A stretch of DNA of 64,000 nucleotides from assembly GCA_946800325.1 (NCBI GenBank), contig OX326959.1, positions 24,187,447 to 24,251,446 on the forward strand, read 5' to 3'. Shown here in pieces: positions 10,602-20,132 of the stretch (its first letter is position 1; each line of letters starts with the position of its first letter). Under the pieces are notes generated by a model, which worked only from the letters and a program-made list of their open reading frames with translations, made no database searches and was not told the origin of the DNA. The position numbers and the translations under genes are program-made. The DNA is from Luzula sylvatica (taxonomy: Eukaryota; Streptophyta; Magnoliopsida; Poales; Juncaceae).

Positions 10602-13177
10602 ATGGCTGAAAGAAGACGCTATGGGTTCGTCCCGCAATTAGGTCAGTTTTTGATGCCTTAATCGTCTTAATTTGAAGAATTTTTGGCTGTATGTTTGAAA
10701 TTCACCGAATTGATGCTCTGATTTTGAGATTGCATGATATTCAATGGTGTTTTAACCAGCGGGGCTAGTACTAGTTAATTTTCGTAGTACAATTGTACTA
10801 ATTGATTTTCTTATATATTTTTCTTCTCTCCCTTTCGATTTGAAGAATTGAAGTATCATACAATCTTTTTTTTTTATGAATTAATGCTGAAATTTCTTAT
10901 TTGTTTAACCATCAATGTCATGGTTTCTGCAGATATGGAGAAGATATTCTTGGAAGCTCAACGCAGGTGGTTACACCCACTTGAGGTTTGTGAAATTGTA
11001 AAGAATCACGAAAGGCTTAAAATTTCTCTTGAACCCCAAAACAGACCAACTAGTATGTTTCTCTCCCTTTTCATTAATATAAATTGATTTAATCTTCTTC
11101 TTCTTCTTTGCCTCTTCCTATACAAATTTAGGGTCTCATTAACCAAAAAAATATATAATCTTTGATTACAGGTGGTTCGATTTATCTGTTCGATCGAAAA
11201 ATATCGAGATACTTCAGAAAAGATGGTCACGACTGGAGAAAAAAAAAAGATGGTAAAACCGTGAAAGAAGCTCACGAGAAACTAAAAGTAAGATTCAAAT
11301 CTTTTTTTCTCTCAACGAATAAAATAAATCGTAGTGTATTTATATTTACAAAATTCAAACTTTTTGAAAATTCTTATAGTATGGAAGTGTCGAACTGGTA
11401 CATTGCCATTATGCTCATGGAGAAAATAATGAAACCTTCCAACGACGAAGTTATTGGATGCTCGAAAAGTACGTTAATGCCACAATCCACCTTTTCAATT
11501 ATTTATTTATTTATTCTTATTTTTATCTTGCTTTTTCAGAGATTTCGGGCATATTGCTCTTGTTCATTACCTCGAGACCAAGGAATCGAGCCTTCACATA
11601 ACGGGACAATTGGATCTACCAACATATTGTCCAACAAATTCAAGTTCCTTCGCAAGTCCCAGTGAAAATATAAGTCCAAACCACTTTCCTTCCTCTAAAC
11701 CTAATTCTTTCCCTTCTCAAACGGACATGATCGGATACAACACTTTTCCTCAAATGAACATGGTCTGCACAGATGCCCACGGACCATTGACTGATCATCC
11801 CTACCCTGATTCTCTCCATTCCATTAACCACTGTAAGTACAAAAATATCAAAAGTAATGCTAAACATTCATGTTGTTTATTTATTTTATTGAAATGAAAT
11901 AAAAGGTGTTGGAGGGACATCAATAGGGCCAAACAGGGAACTATATTTTAATAAAGAGAAATTACGCGGACCAATTCTTGGCAATTTGACGACGACACAA
12001 TTTGGCGTGCCAACATTCAATGACACAGGGAACAATTGTACTATTTCGTACTCTTCAACCCAACCGCAACTTCAAATGCAACATTTTGAGAGTTCGTTCT
12101 TGTCTCCTCAAGGTACTTTCGCAGGAGAAGGTGTTTTTGCAAATGAACTCGGTCTAGAAGACCATATTGATTTAGACAATACGATTTTAGGTGATGTTTT
12201 TGCAAATGTACCCGGTCTAGGAGACGATATTGATTTTGACGATACGATTTTCAATGGTGTTTTTGCAAATGACCCCGGTCTAGAATACGGTATTGATTTA
12301 GACAATACGATTTTCGATGGGGTTTTTGCAAACGAACCCGCTCTAGAAGACGATCATGGCGCGATGAATGGATGGCAGAATTTATCGGATAATTTCGGAT
12401 TGTTGCAAGAAGACAATATCGACGAACCTGGTACTGTACAACCATTAGACGAAGGAGATAGTTTCTCGAGATGGATGAGTACAGAGTTAATCAGCGAAGT
12501 GCACGTGGATTCATCGCAGATTAAGTCCAACTCTGATTCGTTGTGGAACAACGTTAATGTGGATGGTGTGTTGGAGGATACTAGAGTCTCTAATGATGCT
12601 CATGGAGTCTCCAGTCATGCTCATGGAGTCTCCAGTAATGCTCAACTAGAGAAGTTTGCAGTGGGTCCGATGATTTCTCAAGACCATCTCTTCAGCATTG
12701 TCGACCATTCTCCTAAATGGGCTTATGCTGACTCCCACACAGAGGCAAGTTCAACTCGAAAATTTCATTGAAATGACCATAAAATAATATAATGAATTTT
12801 TGAATTTTTAGGTTTTGGTAATGGGGACATTCATGAATTGTGAGGAGGAACTAAAGAACTATAAATGGTCATGCATGTTCGGCGAAATCGAAGTGCCATG
12901 TGATCTATTGCCTGGCGGAACATTACGATGTGACTCTCCCTCTCACAAGCCGGGCCGGATCCCGTTCTACATAACCGTATCGAACAGACTGGCCTATAGC
13001 GAAATTCGGGAATTTGAATTCCATGAACCCAATTCCCAGTTCTTAGACACCTCCTTCCTCAATCCCAACTCCGATCACTCTTACCACCTCGACCAATTTT
13101 TGTGCAGCGCTCATAAAAAATATCCGTGGGTCAAAAATCATACCCGCAACTCGAAAATCATCCTTAAAAAAATCTAA
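10602..13177 (+). CDS. Truncated CAMTA transcription factor, copy 1 (7 exons)
   Basis: Exons I infer: 10602-10641, 10933-11052, 11172-11287, 11380-11468, 11540-11832, 11906-12744, 12812-13177. All phases join cleanly to give 620 aa. Residues 1-13 (MAERRRYGFVPQL) match CAMTA N-termini; an ATG at 10599 would add one Met. The CG-1 DNA-binding domain is at about 14-135, with FLEAQRRWLHPLEVCEI, YLFDRKISRYFRKDGHDW and CHYAHGENNETFQRRSYWML. An acidic region follows with four 21-residue repeats (about 295-368). The TIG domain is at about 483-570 (WAYADSHTEV, KWSCMFGE, REFEFHE). The protein then ends after ~50 unrelated residues, so the ankyrin repeats, IQ motifs and calmodulin-binding site of a normal ~900-1000-residue CAMTA are absent. 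Intron 6 has a GC donor. Full-length CAMTAs are calcium/calmodulin-regulated nuclear factors binding CGCG-type boxes. This copy is either a DNA-binding-only derivative or a decaying gene with an open frame. Confidence 0.88.
12130..12354 (+). repeat. Four 63-bp coding repeats in CAMTA exon 6, copy 1
   Basis: Four tandem units encode 21-residue variants of GVFANxPGLEDxIDLDNTIFD. VFAN recurs every 21 residues and units are rich in Asp and Glu. The repeats add acidic character to the linker between CG-1 and TIG, where CAMTAs are normally variable. Copy 2 has the same four units (29232-29456). Confidence 0.85.
12745..12811 (+). other. GC-AG intron in CAMTA copy 1
   Basis: Exon 6 ends ACAGAG and is followed by GCAAGT; exon 7 starts after TTTTTAG. 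Joining these restores the CAMTA reading ...SHTE-VLVMGTF. No GT donor in range does so. AG|GCAAGT is the consensus of the minor GC-AG class spliced by the normal U2 spliceosome. The intron is 67 nt and identical in layout in copy 2. Confidence 0.8.
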
Positions 13178-13254
13178 AAACTTAAAATACAAATACGTAA
13201 AATCATCAAAAAATTTAAATACCAAACAAACTTAGGGACATCCCACCCAAAAAC

Positions 13255-13515
13255 CGTTGTCGATAAGGGACGCGGGACTTTTCCCCTAATCCCGAGATAA
13301 GGGGCGCGCGCCGTGCATGGATGGAATTGCAGGCTCCGCGCAAGTTGTTATCCGTGAATGGAATTGCAGGCTCCCACCCAAAAAATTTAAATACCAATCT
13401 TTGATAAGTGGCATGACAATGACACTCTCGCAAGTTGTTATCCGTGAATTGAATTGCAGGCTCCGTGCGCCGTGCATCGGATAAGGGACGCGGGACTTTT
13501 ACCCTAATCCCGAGA
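13255..13515. repeat. Degenerate short repeats (GAATTGCAGGCTCC), copy 1
   Basis: Units containing GAATTGCAGGCTCC recur three times, with GCAAGTTGTTATCCGTGAAT preceding some of them. The GGGACGCGGGACTTTT block occurs at both ends (about 13268 and 13485). The number and order of units differ in copy 2 (30360-30620), so this short array has rearranged since the duplication. Confidence 0.7.
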
Positions 13516-13559
13516 TTCCGTTGTCGATTTGGCGTACAAATATGGAAGAACATGCAACC

Positions 13560-14215
13560 ATGTTACATCCAATTGATGGTGAATGAAAGGTAGATGCGTT
13601 TCTTCCATCTTGCTTTCCACTCCGTCTGAAATCGTTCATCCATCGTGCTTTCTACTCTGACAACGTGTGCGTCACATTGCCACACGATTCGACACTGTCA
13701 AACACGTACTCCTCATTTAGGGTAAACCAAAACTATTTCGGTGAAATCTTAGTTTCTCACTTTGATCACAAACTAGAATAAAAGCATGATTCCTCTACTA
13801 GTTACATTGCGTCTATTAGTTACACACGTATCTGTCTAGACGATCCGTATATGAACTTGATTAATCTCATATTGAGTATCTGAAATATGATAGAATCATT
13901 GATTGGTTAGATAAGAGAGAGATAAGCATCATATATATTCTACATATGATAATGATGTGCCAAATGATGCAAACTAACTATACAGTACCTGGAAACATTT
14001 TCGTTCAAACGGATGATTAGCCCGTTCGAATGGAACGTTCATTGTCTGTTTTGTGTATAATTCTATTACACACGTGAGTCCCTCCGTTTAAACCGATGAT
14101 CAGTCATATATTCGATTCGAACGAAAGACCTATTGTATGCCGTTTGTGTATAATCTCATTGTACACTTATTTTTTCCCACGAACGCATACATTCGTTTAT
14201 CATTATATTTATAAT
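13560..14215 (-). repeat. Degenerate Copia LTR-like sequence, copy 1
   Basis: Shares scattered blocks with the solo LTRs at 19190 and 21214: a CCTCTACT...ATC block, a GTCTAGACGAT block, GTGTATAAT...TACAC, and CACGAACGCATACATTCGTT. This suggests an old LTR of the same superfamily on the minus strand. It carries its own set of palindrome-like motifs (CGTTCAAACGG, CCGTTCGAATGGAACG, CCGTTTAAACC) at 14000-14115. Ends and TSD are not recognisable. Confidence 0.5.
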
Positions 14216-14540
14216 TTTTTGGAGGATTCAAGCTCCTCAAAAAGTTAAATTTTTTCCATAGATTCTCCTTCAGAAAAGTTACTCACGCAAGACAAGCTGC
14301 AGAAGCAAGGATGGCCAACCTCGGGTGGTTGTCAGTTATGCAATAACAATCACATCGAGGACCACAATCACCTCGTTCTGCACTGTTCCTTCACTACACG
14401 AATGGCGAACGGAATGCTGGGTTCTCAACCTTCATGGTGTACGGATCAGATAAATATTTGCGACCAAAGCTGCAACGAAAACAACAGGGCTATGACAAGA
14501 GAGTGGAACACGAAGTGGCTGGCAAGCCTGTGAAACATTT
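14216..14540 (+). pseudogene. LINE zf-RVT fragment, copy 1
   Basis: A frame from about 14261 reads LLTQDKLQKQGW, then C-x2-C (GGCQLCNN) and H-x4-C (NHLVLHC), matching the zinc-binding region of plant LINE ORF2. A stop follows KWLASL at 14533-14535, then NIWNARNKC. Just upstream lies GGAGGATTCAAGCTCC plus CTCAAAAAG, a typical LINE 3' stem-loop and A tract, so another LINE tail is joined to this fragment. Only about 90 codons are left. Confidence 0.75.
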
Positions 14541-16059
14541 GGAATGCTAGGAATAAATGTATTTTGAACAACTCAACTATGAGCACTCATTCGATAACAT
14601 ATCTCGCTATGGTGACACGAGAATATGGCTACTTCACTGCATCAAATTTTCCTAGGAACTAAATTTCTATCTCGTTTTAGTCATAAGAGGAATGTAAAAA
14701 CATGTAAATATTGTAAATTTGCTATGAATAATCGAATAATATGTATGTCATTATGTAACTCAACAATAAATATTGAAGGAATAATTGTAGGAATTTATTA
14801 TATTTTCTATTGTACTAATTTTTTGTTTTTGTAACAGACCATTTAAATTTGCACTCCTCTACTATATAAAGGATACTTCTTAAATTCCAATCGTAAGTCT
14901 TTGTAATTTTTATTTTTTAAGCATTTGTGATTTTACTCGAATTAATTAATATCTTCAGATTTCTCCTGTTATGCTCAATCATCGAATTGTTACTGTACAA
15001 ACTTTAATGTCTTCAAAACTTGATTCTAATCTTGTCAATCTTTATATCTTATAAAAAATGTTTCTGATACGATGTATTTTTGAAACGAAATAGCAATCAT
15101 TATTTAAATAGAATTATACATGTGTAAATATTTGTAAAAGATTTAGGATAATTTCATTTCCAAGTAATATGCTCAAATAAGATTTAGAATGATTTCGTTT
15201 TCATGTAATAATAAGGAGCATTTCGACATGTAACCTTCTATGAAAAATAATTTCGAAGAATAATCCGGTTTTAAAAAATATTCCAAAACTAACCTAGAAC
15301 TCGTTTTTAAAATTTGGTACCACCTGATTTTTAAAACTCGGTGGATTAATAAGATTAAATTTCCTGATCTGAGTTGTACAAAAATTTAGAAAAAAAACCG
15401 GGTCTTATTAACCCGGTGAAAGAATTCAAATATTTAAACTACTTGATATCCCCAGATTTTCACGCTTTATTCTGTATGTATTAATTAACATATTTAATTA
15501 AAATCATGGATTACATATGTCATATAATTAAGAATTAGTTAATATAAAATGAACATTAATTTAGGTTCATGAATTTGAATTAATATAAACTAATTACTTT
15601 TTTATATATTTAATTAATTATAAAATTAATTAAGTGTGTTGATTAGAATATAGATAAGTCTGTGTGAAATCTTGGTATAATGTAAAATCACTATTTATTT
15701 GGTTCAGCCATGGGTTAATTTATGTGTATTAATTAGCATGATAGTTTTCAAAAAATTTAATCAACAAATTTAATGCTCATTATATTCTATTTAACACCCT
15801 CTCTAAATTCCATTTAACAAATTTAATTAGCATGATAGGTTTCAAAAAATGCATAATTAATAATTAATTGGTATTAATTTATATGTATTAATTCAAATTA
15901 ATGCTCATAATATTCTAATTAATTATTAATTATTTTATATGTGTTAGTTATCATGTTATGTAAATATATATTTACTAGGTAGTGATGTTGTGGTAAAATT
16001 TGGAGATTTTTAAATGTTTAGTATTTAAAATTCTTGTCGGGATTTATAAATCCGGTGAT
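14541..16059. other. AT-rich DNA, copy 1
   Basis: No gene recognised. Repeated TTAATTAA-type tracts and a CGGGTCTTATTAACCCGG inverted repeat near 15398-15415 are visible, the latter a small perfect palindrome with possible hairpin structure (also in copy 2 near 32552). Confidence 0.5.
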
Positions 16060-16194
16060 TACATGCATACATACATGCATACATGCATACATACATGCAT
16101 GCATCCATACATACATCCATACATCCATGCATCCATCCATCCCATCCATCCATACATCTATACATACATCCATGCATCCATGCATCCATACATC
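16060..16194. repeat. CATA/CATC tetranucleotide microsatellite, left part, copy 1
   Basis: Tracts of CATA, CATG and CATC units. Because no stop codon occurs in the repeat, open frames appear on both strands (His-Thr-Tyr-Ile or Met-Tyr-Val-Cys runs). These are artefacts. The array continues after the inserted MITE at 16485-16924. Confidence 0.95.
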
Positions 16195-16484
16195 CAGTGG
16201 CGGATTTAGGGGGTGGCAGGCGGGAGGCCCCCCCTCCCCCCCCCCCCCCCCCCCCCTATGAAATGAAGAACCGACGTATTAGCGAAAAAATAAGATGATT
16301 TTGCTCGTTTGAAAAGTAATAAATATAATAAACTTGTATATATTTCACAAAGAATAAGCTAGTCTAGTGGTAAAGTTGATGTTTGTGAGATGGAAGGTCT
16401 TGAGTTCAAGACCCGCAAGTGGCATATTTTCATTTTTTTTTTTTATTTCGACCCCCATTTACATCGATCCTGGATCCGCCCCTG
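16195..16484 (+). mobile_element. hAT-type MITE with Pol III-like boxes, copy 1
   Basis: Termini CAGTGGCGGATTTAGG and CCTGGATCCGCCCCTG are imperfect inverted repeats of the hAT type (CAGnGGCGGATnnAGG). The 8-bp TSD CATACATC is perfect (16187-16194 and 16485-16492). It is 290 bp, non-coding, with a run of C near 16228-16257. Inside is an A-box-like TAGTCTAGTGG (16360-16370), a B-box-like GTTCAAGAC (16404-16412) spaced as in a tRNA, and a T run (16433-16444). Related copies are at 33374-33650 and 49775-49926. Confidence 0.92.
16360..16444 (+). promoter_or_regulatory. tRNA-like internal Pol III promoter and T-run inside MITE
   Basis: TAGTCTAGTGG fits the A-box consensus TRGYNNARYNGG apart from its length, and GTTCAAGAC fits the B-box GWTCRANNC. 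Their starts are 44 nt apart, the spacing found in tRNA genes. Twelve T follow about 20 nt downstream and would stop Pol III. A short RNA of about 90 nt could be made. Copy 2 keeps the A box but has GTTTAAGAC for the B box. Activity is inference. Confidence 0.5.
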
Positions 16485-16924
16485 CATACATCAATACATA
16501 CATACATCCATACATCTATACATACATATGTACATACGTACATACGTACATACGTACCTACATAGATGCATACATACCTACATACATACATACATACATA
16601 CATGCATACATGCACGCATCCATGCATCCACGCATGCATGCATGCATACATGCATACATGTACATACATGCATACATGCATACATGTACATACATACATA
16701 CATACATACATGCATCCATGCATCCATGCATCCATGCATACATGCATGCATGCATGCATGCATTCATACATGCATACATGCATACATGTACATAGATACA
16801 CACACATACATGCATACATACATACATACATACATACATACATACACACATACATACATACATACACACATACATACACACATAGATACACACATACACA
16901 CATAGATACACACATACATACATA
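16485..16924. repeat. CATA/CATC microsatellite, right part, copy 1
   Basis: About 440 bp of CATA-type units ending directly at the CACTA terminus (16925). In copy 2 the corresponding stretch is shorter (33651-33964), showing repeat-number change after duplication. Confidence 0.95.
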
Positions 16925-17039
16925 CACTACTACAAAAAATGCAGTTAGGGACAAACGTGTTTAGTCCCTAAAACACGGTTTGGGGTCGCTGTAGAATTTT
17001 AGGGACTATATTTAGTCGTTAAAATTTTGTCCAAACATC

Positions 17040-17510
17040 GCCGACGCAGTAAATCGCCGCAACAATTTTTTTTTTGCTTGTAGTCTCTATAAGACAATCT
17101 CTTGCGACAAGAATAATTTCCGATTTTTTCCCCCGTTTTCTACGGTAGTCCCTGAAGATGAACTTTTTGTGTTGAACTATTGTCGTGGAAAATTGTCTGT
17201 ATGTAACTAAATGTGGTCCCCAACTATGACTGTTATGTGACTAGACTTTGTTTCTGAATATTCACTTTATGGGACAAATGTTTGTTTCTGAAGATATACT
17301 TTATTTAGCTAATTTTCGTCCTTGCTATAGTCTTTCTGTGACTAGTTGTTGTCCCTAAATATTATATTAGTGTGACCAATCTTAGTCTCTGAATATACTC
17401 TTTTGGAATGATATTGGTGTCTGAATGGTTCTTTTTGTGACTAATTTTCATTCCTGAATATTGTACTTCTGTGACGAGACTCTTTTAGTCCCTGAAAACA
17501 ACATATGTAT
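17040..17510. repeat. CACTA subterminal repeats
   Basis: Degenerate units of about 25-30 bp of the type TGTGACTAnTTTTnGTCCCTGAATA recur along this stretch (for example near 17230, 17330, 17440, 17470). Subterminal repeats are the binding sites for the CACTA-encoded regulatory protein in characterised elements (known). Here they mark the element's end. Confidence 0.7.
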
Positions 17511-17678
17511 TATATTAATTAATAAAATATGAAAATAAAATTTTCACCATTTAAATAAAATAAAAATATCTCTACAAACAAATTTTCGTTTAATGTTTAC
17601 AACACTAACTCGAGTACTACAAAAAGAACATACATGTAATGTCATCATAAAACAAAAGAAAACAGCAATATTAAATTA

Positions 17679-19184
17679 TTATCTTGCATCTTCGTCTTCA
17701 TCTTTGTCTTCATATTGATCTTCTCTGTTCAAAAAACCAATTTCGGTCAGTTCCTCTTGATAGTTCATACCCGAACAATAATCTTGTTGATATGCTTCAT
17801 CGCCGACTAACACGTCCTCTTCAATTGAAGTATCGTCAATACAATTATACAAAGACGTATCAAAAAAATGCCGTTGATATGCCTTTTGCACCACTCGCCA
17901 GTCCCCTCCCAACTTCGTATCACGGACATAAAAAACTTGAATAGCTTGACTTGCCAGGATAAATGGGTCATCATTAAACCAAGTTCCACTAATATTTATA
18001 CTTTTGAAATCGATCTTGGTCAATGATCAGCGGCTTATTACGCTCTAGATCATACCATTTACACTTGAACAAAACGACATGAAAACCTTTAATGTAACTT
18101 AACCTTATCATCGAATCCAACACACCATAATAATGAATTGGGTTACCGTTATGATCTCCTTCCACGGATATACCACAGTTTTGAGTCGATCGGCGATTAT
18201 CACGTTCTTCAATCAGAAATTTTACTCCAATTACAATACATCCCGAATACGTATTTGCTCGATTATCAGGGCCAATTGCTAGTGCATAAATATCTTTACC
18301 AACATCTGGAGAATCCGAATCATAAAGTCCTTTAATCTGGAAAAAAATGAATTAAATTAAACTAGATTAAAATTAAAATCTGGATAATGCAAATTTCATA
18401 CTTATTTTCTTACCTTTTTTCTCAAACCATGATGGAAATTGTTCTCTTTGCCTTCTCGCAATATTATCACTGCTTTCTTGTGCAAGAATACGTTCGTGCT
18501 CCCTATAAATTTTTATAAATTGTATTAATAACAAATAAGCAGAAAATCAAATAAGATGTCAAACTTACTCTAAATAAGGTCGTATCTCTTCGCAATTATT
18601 CAAAATATACCAATGCAACAAATTCAGCACATCTTTTTTTGTAACGTGATATAATTCAGATGGCCAAATACACGGACTTTTGCTGAAAATATCGATAACT
18701 TTCCAACATGATGAATATTGTCGTTATCATTATTTCTCTCCGCTGCATTAAACAAGGTCTCAACCGGCCCATCCATGTATAGAGAACAAAACGTCAAGCA
18801 CTCTTTAACAATATACGATTCGGCTATGGAACCCTCTGGACGGGCTTTGTTGCTAACTTTTCTCTTTAAATTACCAAGAAACCTTGCATATTCAGATGAT
18901 AAAACATATGTAAGCGAAGATAAATACATGGTGCAAATTGAAATGAATCATTTTGAAAAAATAATTATGTACCTTTCAATAGGAAACATTCATCTATATT
19001 GTACCGGTCCTCCAATCTTAGCCTCATGAGCTAAGTGAACTACTAAATGAACCATAACATCAAAAAATGCCGGTGGAAATATCATCTCTAGTTTGCAGAG
19101 AATAATAATAATTTACTTCTCCATTTTCTCCAAAATATCCAACTTCAGGGTTCTCGAGCACAATTCTCTAAAATAACAACCTAG
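17679..19184 (-). pseudogene. CACTA transposase C-terminal part (DUF4218 end, DUF4216)
   Basis: Reading on the minus strand from 19184: LEMIFPPAFFDVMVHLVVHL, then GGPVQYRWMFPIER, then after an apparent intron FLGNLKRKVSN, RPEGSIAESYI and CLTFCSLYMDG (DUF4218). Further on come FHVVLFKCKWYD, INISGTWFNDDPFILASQ, QVFYVRD and WRVVQK (DUF4216). These are the C-terminal modules of CACTA TNP2 proteins. Frames are broken by indels, and the upstream part of DUF4218 continues beyond the solo LTR at 20133. Confidence 0.85.
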
Positions 19185-19189
19185 CTCAC

Positions 19190-20127
19190 TGTAGGGTATC
19201 GGCGTCACTACCGAGCCTCACGCAGCGGATTGTGAGGCCCGGTCCGATCCGATCCCGAGGACCACGTCGACTACTGAAAGTACGATTCATGAAATGCAAC
19301 TAAATCCTATGAAATTAACTCTTAATTCATAGAGAATCATACCGCGTGAAATTGATCACGGAGACGGGTTGATTCTTGCGTAGTTGCTGCTGTCCTTGCT
19401 TCGATTCCGGCGACACGCACGTCCCACGCCCGCGCGATTCGACACTTAATTCGAAGCTCCGATTTGTCTCCGACCTTGCTCGACCTTGCTCTCGATTGAT
19501 CACACCAGAGAATCCCAGTTGAGATTCCTCTACTCGTATCCACCTCGAGCTCGCGTCTTTCGGTTACGCGTGATTACCCTAAAATCACCGTAAACTTGCT
19601 CAAAATCTTGAATCTCTAATTGAGTTTTCTCTCTTTTCTTGTCTCACAAGAATTCTCCTTTTCCAGATCTAGACTGAACCAGAGAGAGAGAGAGAGAGGA
19701 GTTGCTTAGATCTTATAATCAAAGCCTCCATTAATGGGGCATTAATGAGTATCAAAACTGCCAATCCAGAATTTGGATCACAGTGCGTCATGACCCACGA
19801 TATGGTGCGTCATGACGCACGTGTCACGAGTACTAGATCTAGCCGTTATAATTGTGCTCTGTCATGATGGACAGGACTGTGCGTCATGACGCACCCACCG
19901 TCAAGACGCACTGGATGGTGCGTCATGACGGTATACTCACAGATTGGCTTATACAAAAATACATTACTGTGCGTCATGACGGATCATATGGTGCGTCACG
20001 ACGGACCATGTAATTTCTGTGATATTTGCATAATCCTATTATACATCCAATCATTCCGACGAACGCGTACGTTCATCTACCCTCATATGTACAATCTACT
20101 AGTTGATCTGTAACTGTATTTCCTTCA
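19190..20127 (-). mobile_element. Copia solo LTR inserted in CACTA transposase, TSD CTCAC
   Basis: Runs from TGTAGGGTATCGG to GTATTTCCTTCA (TG...CA) and is flanked by a perfect 5-bp TSD CTCAC (19185-19189, 20128-20132). Read on minus, it starts TGAAGGAAATACAG as do the LTRs at 37656 and 38770. At 938 bp with no interior, it is a recombination product. It contains TGCGTCATGACGCA palindromes at 19785-20010. Removing it rejoins DUF4218. Confidence 0.93.
19785..20010 (-). promoter_or_regulatory. Array of GTGCGTCATGACGCAC palindromes in solo LTR
   Basis: About eight units of the perfect or near-perfect palindrome GTGCGTCATGACGCAC occur in 225 bp. Each contains CGTCATGACG, two inverted TGACG half-sites; TGACG is the core bound by plant TGA bZIP factors (known). 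The matching region of the LTR at 38770 has GTCCGTCATGACGGAC instead. Confidence 0.7.
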
Positions 20128-20132
20128 CTCAC

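Larger units (their letters stand above)
6886..17196 (+). repeat. 10.3-kb duplicated block, copy 1
   Basis: Collinear with 23948-34236, sharing genes, introns, solo LTR, MITE and microsatellites. Copies become alike from TATTTTTAATAAAC (6886 and 23948) and stop being alike after AAAATTGT (17196 and 34236). The coordinate offset is 17,062 at the left, 17,102 through the CAMTA gene and 17,040 at the right, reflecting small indels. Divergence is low by eye and spread evenly. The arrangement suggests a tandem duplication of about 17 kb. Confidence 0.95.

Noticed and set aside
12108..12551. Minus-strand ORFs opposite CAMTA exon 6
   Set aside because: They are shadows of the 63-bp coding repeats on the plus strand, which carry the recognised protein.
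14625..14834. 69-codon ORF (and its counterpart at 31731)
   Set aside because: No domain, low-complexity AT-rich DNA within LINE-derived 3' sequence, no conservation beyond the block duplication.
16000..16964. Many overlapping ORFs of His-Thr-Tyr-Ile or Met-Tyr-Val-Cys in all frames (also 33150-34000)
   Set aside because: They are translations of CATA/CATC repeats, which contain no stop codon in any frame. No gene signals exist.
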